Part shown: one piece after another, positions 16,364 to 25,342 of the stretch
Position numbering within the stretch: the stretch's first letter is position 1
Layout: each line of letters starts with the position of its first letter
Origin: UBA2589 sp965223235
GTDB lineage: Bacteria; Gemmatimonadota; Gemmatimonadetes; Longimicrobiales; Gaopeijiaceae
Assembly: GCA_965223235.1 (NCBI GenBank)
Contig: CBDCVV010000007.1
Span: 62,001 to 126,000 of the forward strand
Direction: 5' to 3'
DNA length: 64,000 nucleotides
The notes under the pieces: model-generated
The model's input: only the letters and a program-made list of their open reading frames with translations
Told to the model about the DNA's origin: nothing
Database searches by the model: none
Translations under genes and position numbers: made by a program

Positions 16364-17749
16364 GTGCCCGTACGCATTCCCGACAATCTGATGGTGTCCG
16401 TATCCGGCGTGCGAGGCAAAGTAGGGCGCCCCCTTACGCCCGAGCTGATGGCCGGAATCGCAGCGGCGCTGGGGGCGCACCTTCGTGACGTCGAGGCTGG
16501 ACGAACGGTCGTACTCGGCCGAGACTCGCGGGTGTCCGGACCCATGTTCGCACGGGCGGTTACCGCCGGTCTACAGTCCGTCGGTTGTGACGTGGTCGAT
16601 GTCGGCGTGGTGCCGACGCCCACCATCCTGATGGCGGTCCGCGACCTTGGAGCGATCGGAGGAATCGGAGTCACCGCGAGTCACAACCCTGCCGAATGGA
16701 ACGCTCTGAAGCTGGTATCGAGTGAGGGAATCTTCCTCGATGCCGATCGATCCGCGGCTTTTCGCGACTACCTGACCCGTGTCGACCCGCCGAGGGTGGA
16801 GTGGAATGAACTCGGCTCCGTCTCCTCGGACGACGGGGCGTGGGCAAGGCACTTCAAGCGGATTCTCGAGCTACCACAGCTGGATCTCGAAGTGATTCGG
16901 GCAGCGCGCCTGAAGGTTGCCGTCGACTGCGTGCACGGAGCCGGCGGGCCTGTGGTCACTGAACTCCTCGAGGCCCTGGGGTGTGAAGTCGTCGGGATCG
17001 GTATGGAGCCCGACGGATGGTTTCCGCGGGACCCCGAGCCGACCGCCGCGAATCTCTCAGACTTGGCGGAGCTGGTACGCGAGTCCGGCGCGGCGGTGGG
17101 ACTTGCAGTCGATCCAGACGCCGATCGACTCTCCTTAGTGGACGAGACGGGCCATCCAATGGGCGAGGATCTGACGTTGGCGTTGGCTGCGGCTGCGGTC
17201 CTGGAGCGTACCCGAGGTCCGGTGGTCACCAATCTCTCGACCAGTCGGGTCGTCGAGGACGTCGCGGCGGCGTTCGACGTGCCGATGATCCGGGCACCGG
17301 TCGGCGAAGTGAACGTCGCGCGCCGAATGCAGAGAGAGGGCGCGGTCGTGGGTGGAGAGGGCAACGGGGGCGTCATTTTGCCGGCGCTTCACCATACGCG
17401 AGACTCCCCCTTGGCATGCGCCCTGATCCTCCAGCATCTAGCCTCGACGGGGCTCACCCCGTCTCAGGCTGCCGGGCGGTGGCCCGAGTACGAGATCGTC
17501 AAAACCAAGGTGGCTTTCCCACGAGAGGCGCTCGAGGACGGATATGCAGCTCTCGAAGCCGACCTCGGTGGGGATGGGAAGGACGAGTCGGACGGGCTCA
17601 GGTTAGAGTGGCCTAGCCGAAAGACGTGGCTCCACGTTCGTCCGTCAGGCACTGAGCCGGTGGTCCGGCTCATTGCCGAGGCCCCGGACGAGTCTGCCGC
17701 GCGGGATCTAGTCTCGCGCGCCGGAGCCTTGCTCGACGGGGTCGCGTAA
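16364..17749 (+). CDS. glmM: Phosphoglucosamine mutase (phosphohexomutase family)
   Basis: The 461-residue protein is an alpha-D-phosphohexomutase. The active-site serine is in GVTASHNPAEWNALK, the Mg-binding loop reads DPDADRLSLVD, the sugar-binding loop is GGEGNGGVILP and the phosphate loop is RPSGTEPVVRLIAEA. The sugar loop is of the GEGNGG type found in archaeal-like GlmM/PMM enzymes and not the GEQSGH type of classical GlmM. The adjacent glmS makes glucosamine-6-phosphate, so conversion to glucosamine-1-phosphate for UDP-GlcNAc is the likely role. The start is uncertain: GTG at 16364 (MPVRIPDNLMVSVSGVRG) or ATG at 16391. Phosphomannomutase activity cannot be excluded. Confidence 0.85.
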   Translation: MPVRIPDNLMVSVSGVRGKVGRPLTPELMAGIAAALGAHLRDVEAGRTVVLGRDSRVSGPMFARAVTAGLQSVGCDVVDVGVVPTPTILMAVRDLGAIGGIGVTASHNPAEWNALKLVSSEGIFLDADRSAAFRDYLTRVDPPRVEWNELGSVSSDDGAWARHFKRILELPQLDLEVIRAARLKVAVDCVHGAGGPVVTELLEALGCEVVGIGMEPDGWFPRDPEPTAANLSDLAELVRESGAAVGLAVDPDADRLSLVDETGHPMGEDLTLALAAAAVLERTRGPVVTNLSTSRVVEDVAAAFDVPMIRAPVGEVNVARRMQREGAVVGGEGNGGVILPALHHTRDSPLACALILQHLASTGLTPSQAAGRWPEYEIVKTKVAFPREALEDGYAALEADLGGDGKDESDGLRLEWPSRKTWLHVRPSGTEPVVRLIAEAPDESAARDLVSRAGALLDGVA

Positions 17750-17793
17750 CGCACCCCTAGACTACCCGAAAAACGACGGAGAAGTCAGCGCCC

Positions 17794-19629
17794 ATGTGCG
17801 GAATTGTTGGATACGTCGGACCCAGAGAAGCGACGCCTATTCTATTGGCTGGCCTGAAGCGCCTCGAGTATCGCGGGTACGACTCGGCCGGTGTCGCGCT
17901 TCTGAATGGTGAGGGGGTTAAGGTCACCAAGAGAGCCGGGAAGATCCGTGCGCTTGAAGAGGCCATCGACGCGGCGCCCGCATCGGGCACCTGCGGGATC
18001 GCGCACACCCGGTGGGCGACGCATGGCGCCCCGAACCAGCCGAACGCCCATCCGCACACGTCCGCCAACGGTGAGATCGCCCTCGTCCACAACGGAATCA
18101 TCGAGAATTCGGACGTTATCAAGACACAGCTGCAGGCGGAGGGGTATCACTTCGTTTCGGAGACTGATACCGAGGTAGTGGTTCACCTCATTGACTACTT
18201 GTGGGATGAAGGTGAACCGCTCGAAAACGCCGTCGCCGCAGCTCTCAGGCAAGTAGAAGGGGCCTATGGGATCGCAGTGGTCTCGTCCAGGGACCCGAAC
18301 AAGATCGTGGTGGCCCGCCACGGAAGCCCTCTCCTCATCGGAGTGGGGAACAACGGAGAGATGCTGGCGGGCTCAGACGCCGCAGCGGTGATCGAGTCGA
18401 CGCGCGACGTCGTGTACCTCGACGACGGCGATTATGCGGTACTCACGCCCGACGGCTATCGAACGTTCCACCTAGAGGGCCACGAGGTAGACCGGGGAGT
18501 CCACGAGGTGACGTGGGACTTGGAGTCGATCGAGAAGGGCGGCTACGAGCACTTCATGCTCAAGGAAATCTTCGAGCAGCCTTCGTCGATAGCGGATGTC
18601 ATGCGCGGTCGGCTGCTCCCGGAGGACGGGGATGCGCGCCTTGGCGGCATCATCGAGCACCAGTTCGACCTGGGAAGGATTCAGCGGATCGTGGTGACGG
18701 CGTGCGGCACCTCTTGGCACGCGGGACTGGTGGGCGAGTACATGCTTGAAGAGTTCGCGAGGATTCCGGTGAGCGTCGAGTACGCTTCGGAGTTTCGTTA
18801 CCGGAACCCGGTGCTCGAGGACGGGACTCTCGCCTTGGCGATCTCGCAATCGGGGGAGACGGCCGACACGTTGGCAGCGCTGAAGGAAGCGGAGCAGAGA
18901 GGCCTCAAGACGATGGGGATCGTCAATGCGGTCGGATCGACGATCGCCCGGCAGACCGACTTCGGCATGTACCTCCACGCGGGACCTGAAATCGGTGTCG
19001 CATCGACGAAGGCCTTTACGAGTCAGCTCGTTGCGCTCGCTCTCTTTACGCTCTTTATGGGACGCCGTCGTGACCTTTCGGCGGAGCGGGGGATGGAGAT
19101 GGTCAACCATCTCCAGGCACTCCCTGGCCAGATCGAGGAGGTCCTGAAGCTCAACGACGAGTTGCGGGACTTGGCGGCCGTGTACAAAGACGCGGCGAAC
19201 TTCCTCTATCTAGGCAGAGGATACCAGTTCCCCGTCGCCTTAGAGGGGGCGCTCAAGCTCAAGGAGGTCAGTTACATCCACGCGGAAGGGTATCCGGCGG
19301 CCGAGATGAAGCATGGCCCCATCGCACTCATCGATGAAGAGATGCCGGTTGTGGTGCTCGCTCCTCGCGACCCCATCTACCCGAAGGTCGTCTCGAACAT
19401 CGAAGAGGTGAAGGCGCGGGCTGGTCGGATCATTGCGATCGTCAGTGATGACGCTCCAGAGCTCCAGGGAAAGGTCGATCACATGATCAAAGTTCCCCAG
19501 ACACTGCCGCACCTGCTTCCCGTGCTGACAACGATCCCGCTTCAACTCTTGGCATACCACATCGCCGTCATGCGGGGGGCGGATGTCGACCAACCTCGGA
19601 ACTTGGCGAAGTCCGTAACCGTCGAGTAA
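17794..19629 (+). CDS. glmS: Glutamine-fructose-6-phosphate aminotransferase (isomerizing)
   Basis: The 611-residue enzyme makes glucosamine-6-phosphate from fructose-6-phosphate and glutamine, the entry step to UDP-GlcNAc. Cys2 of MCGIVGYVG is the glutaminase nucleophile, with YRGYDSAGVA and HTRWATHGAPNQPNAHPH following. Two SIS isomerase domains make up the rest, with CGTSWHAGLVGEYMLE, SQSGETADT and GVASTKAFTSQ. The C terminus DQPRNLAKSVTVE is the conserved tail. A TAGACT at 17758-17763 could be a -10 element, but its -35 is poor, so it may simply be co-transcribed with glmM (44-base gap). No glmS ribozyme is evident in that short gap. Confidence 0.97.
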   Translation: MCGIVGYVGPREATPILLAGLKRLEYRGYDSAGVALLNGEGVKVTKRAGKIRALEEAIDAAPASGTCGIAHTRWATHGAPNQPNAHPHTSANGEIALVHNGIIENSDVIKTQLQAEGYHFVSETDTEVVVHLIDYLWDEGEPLENAVAAALRQVEGAYGIAVVSSRDPNKIVVARHGSPLLIGVGNNGEMLAGSDAAAVIESTRDVVYLDDGDYAVLTPDGYRTFHLEGHEVDRGVHEVTWDLESIEKGGYEHFMLKEIFEQPSSIADVMRGRLLPEDGDARLGGIIEHQFDLGRIQRIVVTACGTSWHAGLVGEYMLEEFARIPVSVEYASEFRYRNPVLEDGTLALAISQSGETADTLAALKEAEQRGLKTMGIVNAVGSTIARQTDFGMYLHAGPEIGVASTKAFTSQLVALALFTLFMGRRRDLSAERGMEMVNHLQALPGQIEEVLKLNDELRDLAAVYKDAANFLYLGRGYQFPVALEGALKLKEVSYIHAEGYPAAEMKHGPIALIDEEMPVVVLAPRDPIYPKVVSNIEEVKARAGRIIAIVSDDAPELQGKVDHMIKVPQTLPHLLPVLTTIPLQLLAYHIAVMRGADVDQPRNLAKSVTVE

Positions 19630-19666
19630 GCAGGCCGGGGCGAGGCAGTTCGGAGAGCGCGGGACG

Positions 19667-20113
19667 GTGCGCGTCGTACTCCAGCGGGTCTCTTCTGCTT
19701 CGGTGACGGTAGCGGATGCCGTGATCGCTGAAATTGGGGTCGGCCTGCTGCTTCTGGTGGGTTTCGAGAAGAGCGACGACGATGGAGTGCTCGAATGGAT
19801 GGCGGACAAGTTGACCTCACTCCGTGTCTTTCCAGACGCGGAAGGCCGGATGAACCGGTCCGTTATCGACATCGATGGTGAGCTGCTCGTGGTCAGCCAG
19901 TTCACCCTATTCGGGGATGTGCGAAAGGGACGGCGGCCTAGCTTTGTAGCGGCCGCTCCCCCGTCGGTGGCGGAGCCACTGTACGACGCGTTCGTCCGTG
20001 AAGTAGAAACCCGGTGTCGCGGGCGAGTCCAACGCGGGCGTTTCGGGGCTGAGATGTCCGTCCAGTTGGTGAACGACGGACCCGTCACACTGGTCGTGGA
20101 GCGCGTGCCGTGA
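19667..20113 (+). CDS. dtd: D-aminoacyl-tRNA deacylase
   Basis: The 148-residue protein removes D-amino acids (and glycine from tRNA-Ala) from mischarged tRNAs. It starts at a GTG with MRVVLQRVSSASVTV, as the family does. The catalytic-site motif SQFTLFGDVRKGRRPSF and the Gly-cisPro motif in LVNDGPVTL are present. Length is normal. The stop codon overlaps the GTG start of maf by four bases. Confidence 0.96.
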   Translation: MRVVLQRVSSASVTVADAVIAEIGVGLLLLVGFEKSDDDGVLEWMADKLTSLRVFPDAEGRMNRSVIDIDGELLVVSQFTLFGDVRKGRRPSFVAAAPPSVAEPLYDAFVREVETRCRGRVQRGRFGAEMSVQLVNDGPVTLVVERVP

Positions 20114-20703
20114 AGATCGTTCTCGCGTCCCAATCTCCGCGCCGCGTGGAGATTCTTCGTCAAATCGGCATTGATCCAGAGGTCCGACCGGTCGATGTCG
20201 ATGAGCGGTCGAGGCCGGGAGAGTCTCCGGCAGCACTTACTGAGCGGCTGGCTCGAGCGAAGGCCGAGGCAGGCGTGCGTTCCGGTGAAACGGCACTGGT
20301 TGTCGGCGGGGACACGGTCGTAGTTCACCGAGGGCAGATGCTGGGAAAGCCGCACGACGGTGACGACGCCCACGCCATGCTCGAGCGCATGGCAGGTGAG
20401 ACGCACGAAGTCGTGACCGGAATCGCGGTCGCAAGTGGCGACGAGACGGTGGCCGAGGTCGTGCGAACGACCGTACGCATGCGGAGCTTCGGCCGTCGTG
20501 TGATCGAAGAGTACGTGGCCACAGGAGAGCCGATGGACAAGGCGGGAGCGTACGGGATTCAGGGGCGCGGGGCCGCCTTGGTCGAATCGATCAGCGGCGA
20601 CTACTATTCCGTCGTGGGCTTTCCTGTCGGCGCGTTCCTCACTCTGCTGAGCCGAGCTGGTTGGAGCGTGTCGTTCGACGGAGAGCTACGACCACTCCCT
20701 TGA
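20110..20703 (+). CDS. maf: Maf-like nucleotide pyrophosphatase
   Basis: The 197-residue protein hydrolyses non-canonical or modified nucleoside triphosphates (dTTP/UTP or m7GTP classes) and is linked to septum control in some bacteria. Family signatures are the start IVLASQSPRRVEIL, the segment LVVGGDTVV with the catalytic aspartate, LGKPHDGDDAHAML and AGAYGIQGRGAALVESISGD. The GTG start overlaps the dtd stop (GTGA). Which of the Maf substrate classes applies cannot be told safely by eye. Confidence 0.94.
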   Translation: MKIVLASQSPRRVEILRQIGIDPEVRPVDVDERSRPGESPAALTERLARAKAEAGVRSGETALVVGGDTVVVHRGQMLGKPHDGDDAHAMLERMAGETHEVVTGIAVASGDETVAEVVRTTVRMRSFGRRVIEEYVATGEPMDKAGAYGIQGRGAALVESISGDYYSVVGFPVGAFLTLLSRAGWSVSFDGELRPLP

Positions 20704-20734
20704 ATTGGACCTAAGGTTCAGGACCCTCTACCCG

Positions 20735-22231
20735 ATGACCCCCTCAGTCCTCGCCATCGACCAGGGAACCACCGGGACGACGTGTTTGGTCGTGGCGCAA
20801 GACGGTCGTGTTCTCGCCCGCGCCTACTCGGAGTTCACCCAGTACTTTCCTCAACCAGGGTGGGTAGAGCATGACGCGGACGAGATCTGGACGGTCACTC
20901 GCCGAGTAGCTCGCGAGGCGCTCGAGGCTGCGTCCGAGGCGGATGTGCGTTCCATCGGAATCACGAATCAACGGGAGACCGTGGTTCTCTGGGACCGCGA
21001 GACGTTAGAGCCCCTCCATCGCGCGATCGTATGGCAAGATCGGCGTACGACACCCTTCTGTCGGGCACTCCAGGACGCGGGCCACGAGCCGGAGTTTCGG
21101 TCACGCACCGGCCTCGTGCTCGACCCGTACTTTTCGGGAACCAAGATTGCCTGGCTACTGGACTCGGACCCGGAGTTGCGTCGGCGAGCCGGGACCGGAG
21201 AGCTCGCCATTGGGACGATCGACAGTTGGCTGGTGGCCAAACTGACCGCCGGAGCGTCCCATGCCACGGATCCGACGAACGCCTCGCGGACCTTGCTTTG
21301 GAACCTCCACAAGGGTTCGTGGGACCGTTGGGCGCTCGACCTCTTGGGGATCCCGCGAGCGCTATTGCCGACGGTCGTTTCTAGCGCAGGGGCGTTCGGG
21401 ACGGCTCGAGGGGAGGCGTTGGGCATCGAGGTGCCCATCAACGGTGTCGCAGGCGACCAACAAGCCGCACTCTTTGGACAGGGGTGCTGGTCGGCTGGGA
21501 TGGCTAAGAACACGTACGGCACAGGGGCGTTCCTCCTCCTGCACACTGGCTCGGTGCCCATCCCCTCGGAACACGGTCTCCTGACCACCGCCGCGTGTGA
21601 CGCAGAAGGCGGTCTAGCCTATGCGCTCGAAGGCTCAGTGTTCATCGCCGGAGCTGCGATCCAGTGGTTGCGCGATGGGTTGGGGTTACTGACGGAGGCT
21701 CGCGAGTCTGCTGAGCTCGCGGCGTCGGTGGATGACACAGGAGGCGTGACTTTCGTACCCGCCTTTGTCGGCCTGGGAGCGCCGCATTGGGAGCCGGACG
21801 CTCGTGGATCGATCTTTGGGTTGACTCGTGGTACGACGAAGGCGCACCTCGTCCGCGCAGCTCTCGAAGCGATGGCGTTCGGTACCGCCGAGGTCTTGCG
21901 AAGTATGGAGGCGGACGCGGGCGCGCCAGCAACCGAACTTCGAGTCGACGGAGGGGCCTCCCTCAACGATTGGCTCATGCGTCGCCAGGCCGAGATTATC
22001 GACCTGCCGGTGCGTCGCCCGGCTCACGTGGAGACCACGGCGCTCGGCGCGGCCGGATTGGCCGGCATCCAATCCGGGGTATGGACATCGGCAGCAGATT
22101 TCCACGCAGCCCAGGGTGATGGCGTCACATTCCGGTCATCGATTGCCCCGGCCCAGCGGAGGGCCGATGCCTCGCGGTGGGGTCGGGCCGTACGAGCCGC
22201 GATCGCCTGGGCGAACGATGGGACGGCGTGA
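20735..22231 (+). CDS. glpK: Glycerol kinase
   Basis: The 498-residue FGGY-family kinase phosphorylates glycerol to glycerol-3-phosphate. The N terminus LAIDQGTTGTTCLVV carries the phosphate-binding loop. GITNQRETVVLWDRET, IVWQDRRTTPFC and DSWLVAKLT are glycerol-kinase typical, YGTGAFLLLHTG belongs to the second domain, and the adenosine motif is RVDGGASLNDWLM. The ATG at 20735 gives the canonical start; an earlier in-frame TTG at 20705 is less likely. It follows maf by 31 bases. No glycerol facilitator or glpD is in the window. Confidence 0.96.
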   Translation: MTPSVLAIDQGTTGTTCLVVAQDGRVLARAYSEFTQYFPQPGWVEHDADEIWTVTRRVAREALEAASEADVRSIGITNQRETVVLWDRETLEPLHRAIVWQDRRTTPFCRALQDAGHEPEFRSRTGLVLDPYFSGTKIAWLLDSDPELRRRAGTGELAIGTIDSWLVAKLTAGASHATDPTNASRTLLWNLHKGSWDRWALDLLGIPRALLPTVVSSAGAFGTARGEALGIEVPINGVAGDQQAALFGQGCWSAGMAKNTYGTGAFLLLHTGSVPIPSEHGLLTTAACDAEGGLAYALEGSVFIAGAAIQWLRDGLGLLTEARESAELAASVDDTGGVTFVPAFVGLGAPHWEPDARGSIFGLTRGTTKAHLVRAALEAMAFGTAEVLRSMEADAGAPATELRVDGGASLNDWLMRRQAEIIDLPVRRPAHVETTALGAAGLAGIQSGVWTSAADFHAAQGDGVTFRSSIAPAQRRADASRWGRAVRAAIAWANDGTA

Positions 22232-22320
22232 TCCGTCTCGTAGGGGATTTCCCGGACTGTTCTGGGGCTACCGACTCTGGCTAGATTGCTTGCAACAAGG
22301 GTTCTCCGCCCGGAGGAAGC

Positions 22321-22755
22321 ATGAAGAGTAACGGACGTTTCATGGTGGGACTGGTCGGTGTCGCGGCGGTCGTCACGTACCTGATCTGGACCGGCGTCAG
22401 CGAGACGATGGTGTATTACATGACCCCAGTGGAGCTTTCGGCGAAGTTGGCGGAGGATCCGACGTTCCACGATGTAGGTGTCAAGGTCGGAGGAAAGGTC
22501 GTGCCGGGTACATACCGGCGCGTGGAAGGTGAACTCCTCCACGTATTTACGGTACATGACCTCGCGGATCCTGAGATCACCTTCCAGGTGGAGTACCGCG
22601 ACGCAATGCCGGACACCTTCACGGACGAGATCGAGGTCGTGTTGGAGGGCCGGATGCGCCGCGACGGGGTCTTCGAGGCCACGACGCTCCTGACGAAGTG
22701 CGGAAGTCGTTACGAAGCAGCTCCCGAGGAGCTCGCGGGGACTCAGGCCGACTGA
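22321..22755 (+). CDS. ccmE: Cytochrome c maturation haem chaperone CcmE, CxxxY type
   Basis: The 144-residue protein has one N-terminal membrane anchor (about residues 8-24) and the OB-like periplasmic domain of CcmE (KVGGKVVPGTYRRVEGE, ITFQVEYRDAMPDTFTDEIE). The haem-attachment segment reads TKCGSRYEA, with C127 and Y131 as a CxxxY motif. Classical CcmE has HxxxY, the histidine forming a covalent bond with haem. CxxxY CcmE is known from archaea and some bacteria with a variant System I that lacks CcmH. A GGAGGAAGC ribosome-binding site precedes the ATG. It is the first gene of the ccm operon; a TAGATT at 22282 may be part of its promoter, but no clear -35 is seen. Confidence 0.92.
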   Translation: MKSNGRFMVGLVGVAAVVTYLIWTGVSETMVYYMTPVELSAKLAEDPTFHDVGVKVGGKVVPGTYRRVEGELLHVFTVHDLADPEITFQVEYRDAMPDTFTDEIEVVLEGRMRRDGVFEATTLLTKCGSRYEAAPEELAGTQAD

Positions 22756-22823
22756 TCGTCTTGCGGGGCAGAGTACCCGCTGATGGTTGCCGCTCACCCT
22801 TCTCCCACACGCTGGACAGCTAG

Positions 22824-24899
22824 ATGACATTGCTCGGGGAGTTCGCGCTTTGGATCTCACTTCCCGTTGCGGCGTGGGGCACGGTCGTCGGATTTGCAGG
22901 AGGCCGCACCCAGCGTGGCGATCTCGTTCTGAGCGCCGAGCGGAGCATCTACGCGACGTTTGGGCTTCTCGCGATTGCATCCGCGGGAATCATGACGGCC
23001 TTCCTCACCGATCGCTTCGATTTTTGGTACATCGCGAACTATTCGAACGCGAATCTGGAAACCTTCTATAAGGTGACCGGCCTATGGGCGGGGCAGAGAG
23101 GGTCGCTCCTCTTCTGGGCGCTTCTCCTCGCCTTCTTCGCGTGCGCAGCACTCTTCACGAACCGTCGGAAGAATCGCGAGTTCATGCCCTACGTCGTGGG
23201 TGTGCTCCAGGCCATTCTGCTCTTCTTCATCGTTGTCCTGCTCTTCGCGGATGTGAATCCGTACGAGCGACTCGTGGTCAACGGGATGCCCGTGACCCCG
23301 GCAGACGGCCTCGGGCTGAATCCGCAGCTCCAGAACTACTGGATGACGATTCACCCGCCGACGCTGTATTTGGGCTTTACGGCCTTCACGATCCCGTTCG
23401 CGTTCGCGGTCGCGGCCCTGCTCACGGGGCGGCTCGATGCCCGTTGGATCCAGCTGACCCGTCGCTGGATCCTCACAAGTTGGTTCTTCCTGTCGATCGG
23501 GATCGTGTTCGGCATGCGGTGGGCATACCAAGAGCTAGGGTGGGGTGGGTATTGGTTCTGGGACCCGGTCGAAAATGCATCGCTTTTGCCTTGGCTCACG
23601 GCCACGGCCTTCTTGCACTCGATCCAGATCCAAGAACAGAGAGGGATGCTGAAGGTCTGGAACATGTCGCTGGTGCTCTTGACCTTCGTGCTCACGATCT
23701 TCGCCACCTTCCTGACGCGGTCCGGGCTCATCGAGTCGGTGCACTCCTTCGCGGAGGAGCAGAAGATCGCCCTGATCTTCATTGCCTTCATGGCAGCGAT
23801 CTTGGCGACCTGCATCGCGTTGATCGTGTGGCGCCTCCCACAGCTCCGCACGGAAAACCAGATCGAGTCGTTCGTCAGTCGTGAATCTGCCTTCCTGTTC
23901 AACAACCTGCTCTTGCTGGGTGCGGCCTTCTCCGTCATGTGGGGCACGATGTTTCCGCTCATCTCGGAAGCCGTGACCGGCCAACAGATCAGTGTCGGCC
24001 CGCCATTCTTCGAGCGGGTCAACTTCCCGATCGGACTCGTACTTCTAGCCCTGATCGGCATCGGTCCCGTGATCGCCTGGCGCCGTGCCACCCGCCGAAA
24101 TCTTCAGCGGAACTTCACCACGCCGGTCGCGATCGGGTTGGCCACGGGAGTCCTGTTGTGGATCAACGGGGCTCGCCACGAGCTCGCCTTGGTAACCTGG
24201 AGCATCTGTGCTTTTGTGCTCACGGTCATTGCGACGGAGTTCTGGAAGGGAACGCGAGCACGCGCGCGCATCGAGGGGGAGGGGTATCTACCAGCCCTCT
24301 TTCACCTCGTCAGCCGAAACCGGCGACGGTGGGGTGGCTATATCGTCCACGTCGGCTTCGTGAGCATCGTCTTCGCCTTCGCAGGAGCCGCGTACAATCA
24401 GGATAGCCGATTCAACGTGCAGCCGGGGGACGTCGTCGAGGTAGAATCGCCATTCGGGCACACCTACTCGTTGACGTACGAGGGTCTATCGATCTCGCTT
24501 AATCGACCGGAGCAGAATCTTCTCTGGCAAGCGATCGCGACGGTTTCGGTTGCGGTCGATGGAAAGCCGAAGGGCATTCTCACCCCCGAGAAGAGACAGT
24601 ACACGAATCGCAACACGCAGCCGATGAGCGAGGTCTCGATCCGCATGACGGGCCTGGAGGATCTGTACCTGATTCTCTCCGCTCTCAACGATACTCAGTC
24701 GGCGCTCGGAGGAGACTCATCCGCCCAAGGGATCGATCTCCAAGTCCTTGTGAAGCCGCTCGTGGCCTGGATCTGGATTGGGTGCTTCCTCCTTGCAGTT
24801 GGAACGCTGATCGCGCTATGGCCGAGCGTCGACCGTCGGCGCACCCGGGAGGTTGCTGCCGAGCCTGATCCGGAGCCGGCAATGGCTGGGGCCGACTGA
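22824..24899 (+). CDS. ccmF: Cytochrome c haem lyase subunit CcmF
   Basis: The 691-residue multi-pass membrane protein belongs to the haem-handling CcmF/CcmC/CcsA superfamily. The tryptophan-rich haem-binding segment reads WGGYWFWDPVENASLLPWL at about residues 238-256, flanked by conserved histidines in MTIHPPTLYLG and ATAFLHSIQIQEQRG. Length and order of hydrophobic segments match CcmF. In System I it transfers haem from CcmE to the apocytochrome. It follows ccmE by 68 bases and precedes a CcmI-like gene by 12. Confidence 0.95.
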   Translation: MTLLGEFALWISLPVAAWGTVVGFAGGRTQRGDLVLSAERSIYATFGLLAIASAGIMTAFLTDRFDFWYIANYSNANLETFYKVTGLWAGQRGSLLFWALLLAFFACAALFTNRRKNREFMPYVVGVLQAILLFFIVVLLFADVNPYERLVVNGMPVTPADGLGLNPQLQNYWMTIHPPTLYLGFTAFTIPFAFAVAALLTGRLDARWIQLTRRWILTSWFFLSIGIVFGMRWAYQELGWGGYWFWDPVENASLLPWLTATAFLHSIQIQEQRGMLKVWNMSLVLLTFVLTIFATFLTRSGLIESVHSFAEEQKIALIFIAFMAAILATCIALIVWRLPQLRTENQIESFVSRESAFLFNNLLLLGAAFSVMWGTMFPLISEAVTGQQISVGPPFFERVNFPIGLVLLALIGIGPVIAWRRATRRNLQRNFTTPVAIGLATGVLLWINGARHELALVTWSICAFVLTVIATEFWKGTRARARIEGEGYLPALFHLVSRNRRRWGGYIVHVGFVSIVFAFAGAAYNQDSRFNVQPGDVVEVESPFGHTYSLTYEGLSISLNRPEQNLLWQAIATVSVAVDGKPKGILTPEKRQYTNRNTQPMSEVSIRMTGLEDLYLILSALNDTQSALGGDSSAQGIDLQVLVKPLVAWIWIGCFLLAVGTLIALWPSVDRRRTREVAAEPDPEPAMAGAD

Positions 24900-24911
24900 G
24901 GTCGAGCGAAG

Positions 24912-25340
24912 ATGCTCTACCTCGGCGTGCTCTTAGTCACAGCGGCGGTTGTTCTCTTCCTTTTCCAGCCGGTGATGAAGGGGATTCATGCCTCGCTGGA
25001 TCGCGAAGACGACGAACTGACAGAGACCGAGGCGCGCAAAAGGATTGCGCTGCTGGCTCTCCGCGATGTCGAGTACGACTTCCTCGCAGGGAAGCTCGAC
25101 GAAGAGGACTATAGGACGATGAAGGCCCGGCTCACGGCAGAGGCTCTCGATGCCCTCGAGGCTGACGAGACGAGCCGTGGCGAGAGTGCGCATGACGACT
25201 CGCTGGAGGCCGAGATCGGGGCGATCCGCCGGGAGTTGCAGTCGAGCACCCCATGCTCCGGCTGCAGTTTCCTGAACCCGGAGGGTTCGCGCTTCTGCTC
25301 GTCCTGCGGCGCCCAACTCGTCGAGACCGCGGTGCGCTGA
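24912..25340 (+). CDS. CcmI-like membrane protein with C-terminal zinc ribbon
   Basis: The 142-residue product has one N-terminal hydrophobic segment (LGVLLVTAAVVLFLFQPVM). A charged helical part follows, in which ALLALRDVEYDFLAGKLDEE resembles the start of CcmI and of related proteins. It ends in a rubredoxin-like zinc ribbon, CSGCSFLNPEGSRFCSSCG (two CxxC pairs). It lies between ccmF and ccmA with gaps of 12 and 2 bases, so it surely belongs to the operon. No thioredoxin-like or CcmH CxxC protein is seen in the operon. A role in holding apocytochrome or organising the complex is inference; a metal-binding role is suggested by the four cysteines. Confidence 0.75.
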   Translation: MLYLGVLLVTAAVVLFLFQPVMKGIHASLDREDDELTETEARKRIALLALRDVEYDFLAGKLDEEDYRTMKARLTAEALDALEADETSRGESAHDDSLEAEIGAIRRELQSSTPCSGCSFLNPEGSRFCSSCGAQLVETAVR

Positions 25341-25342
25341 GG

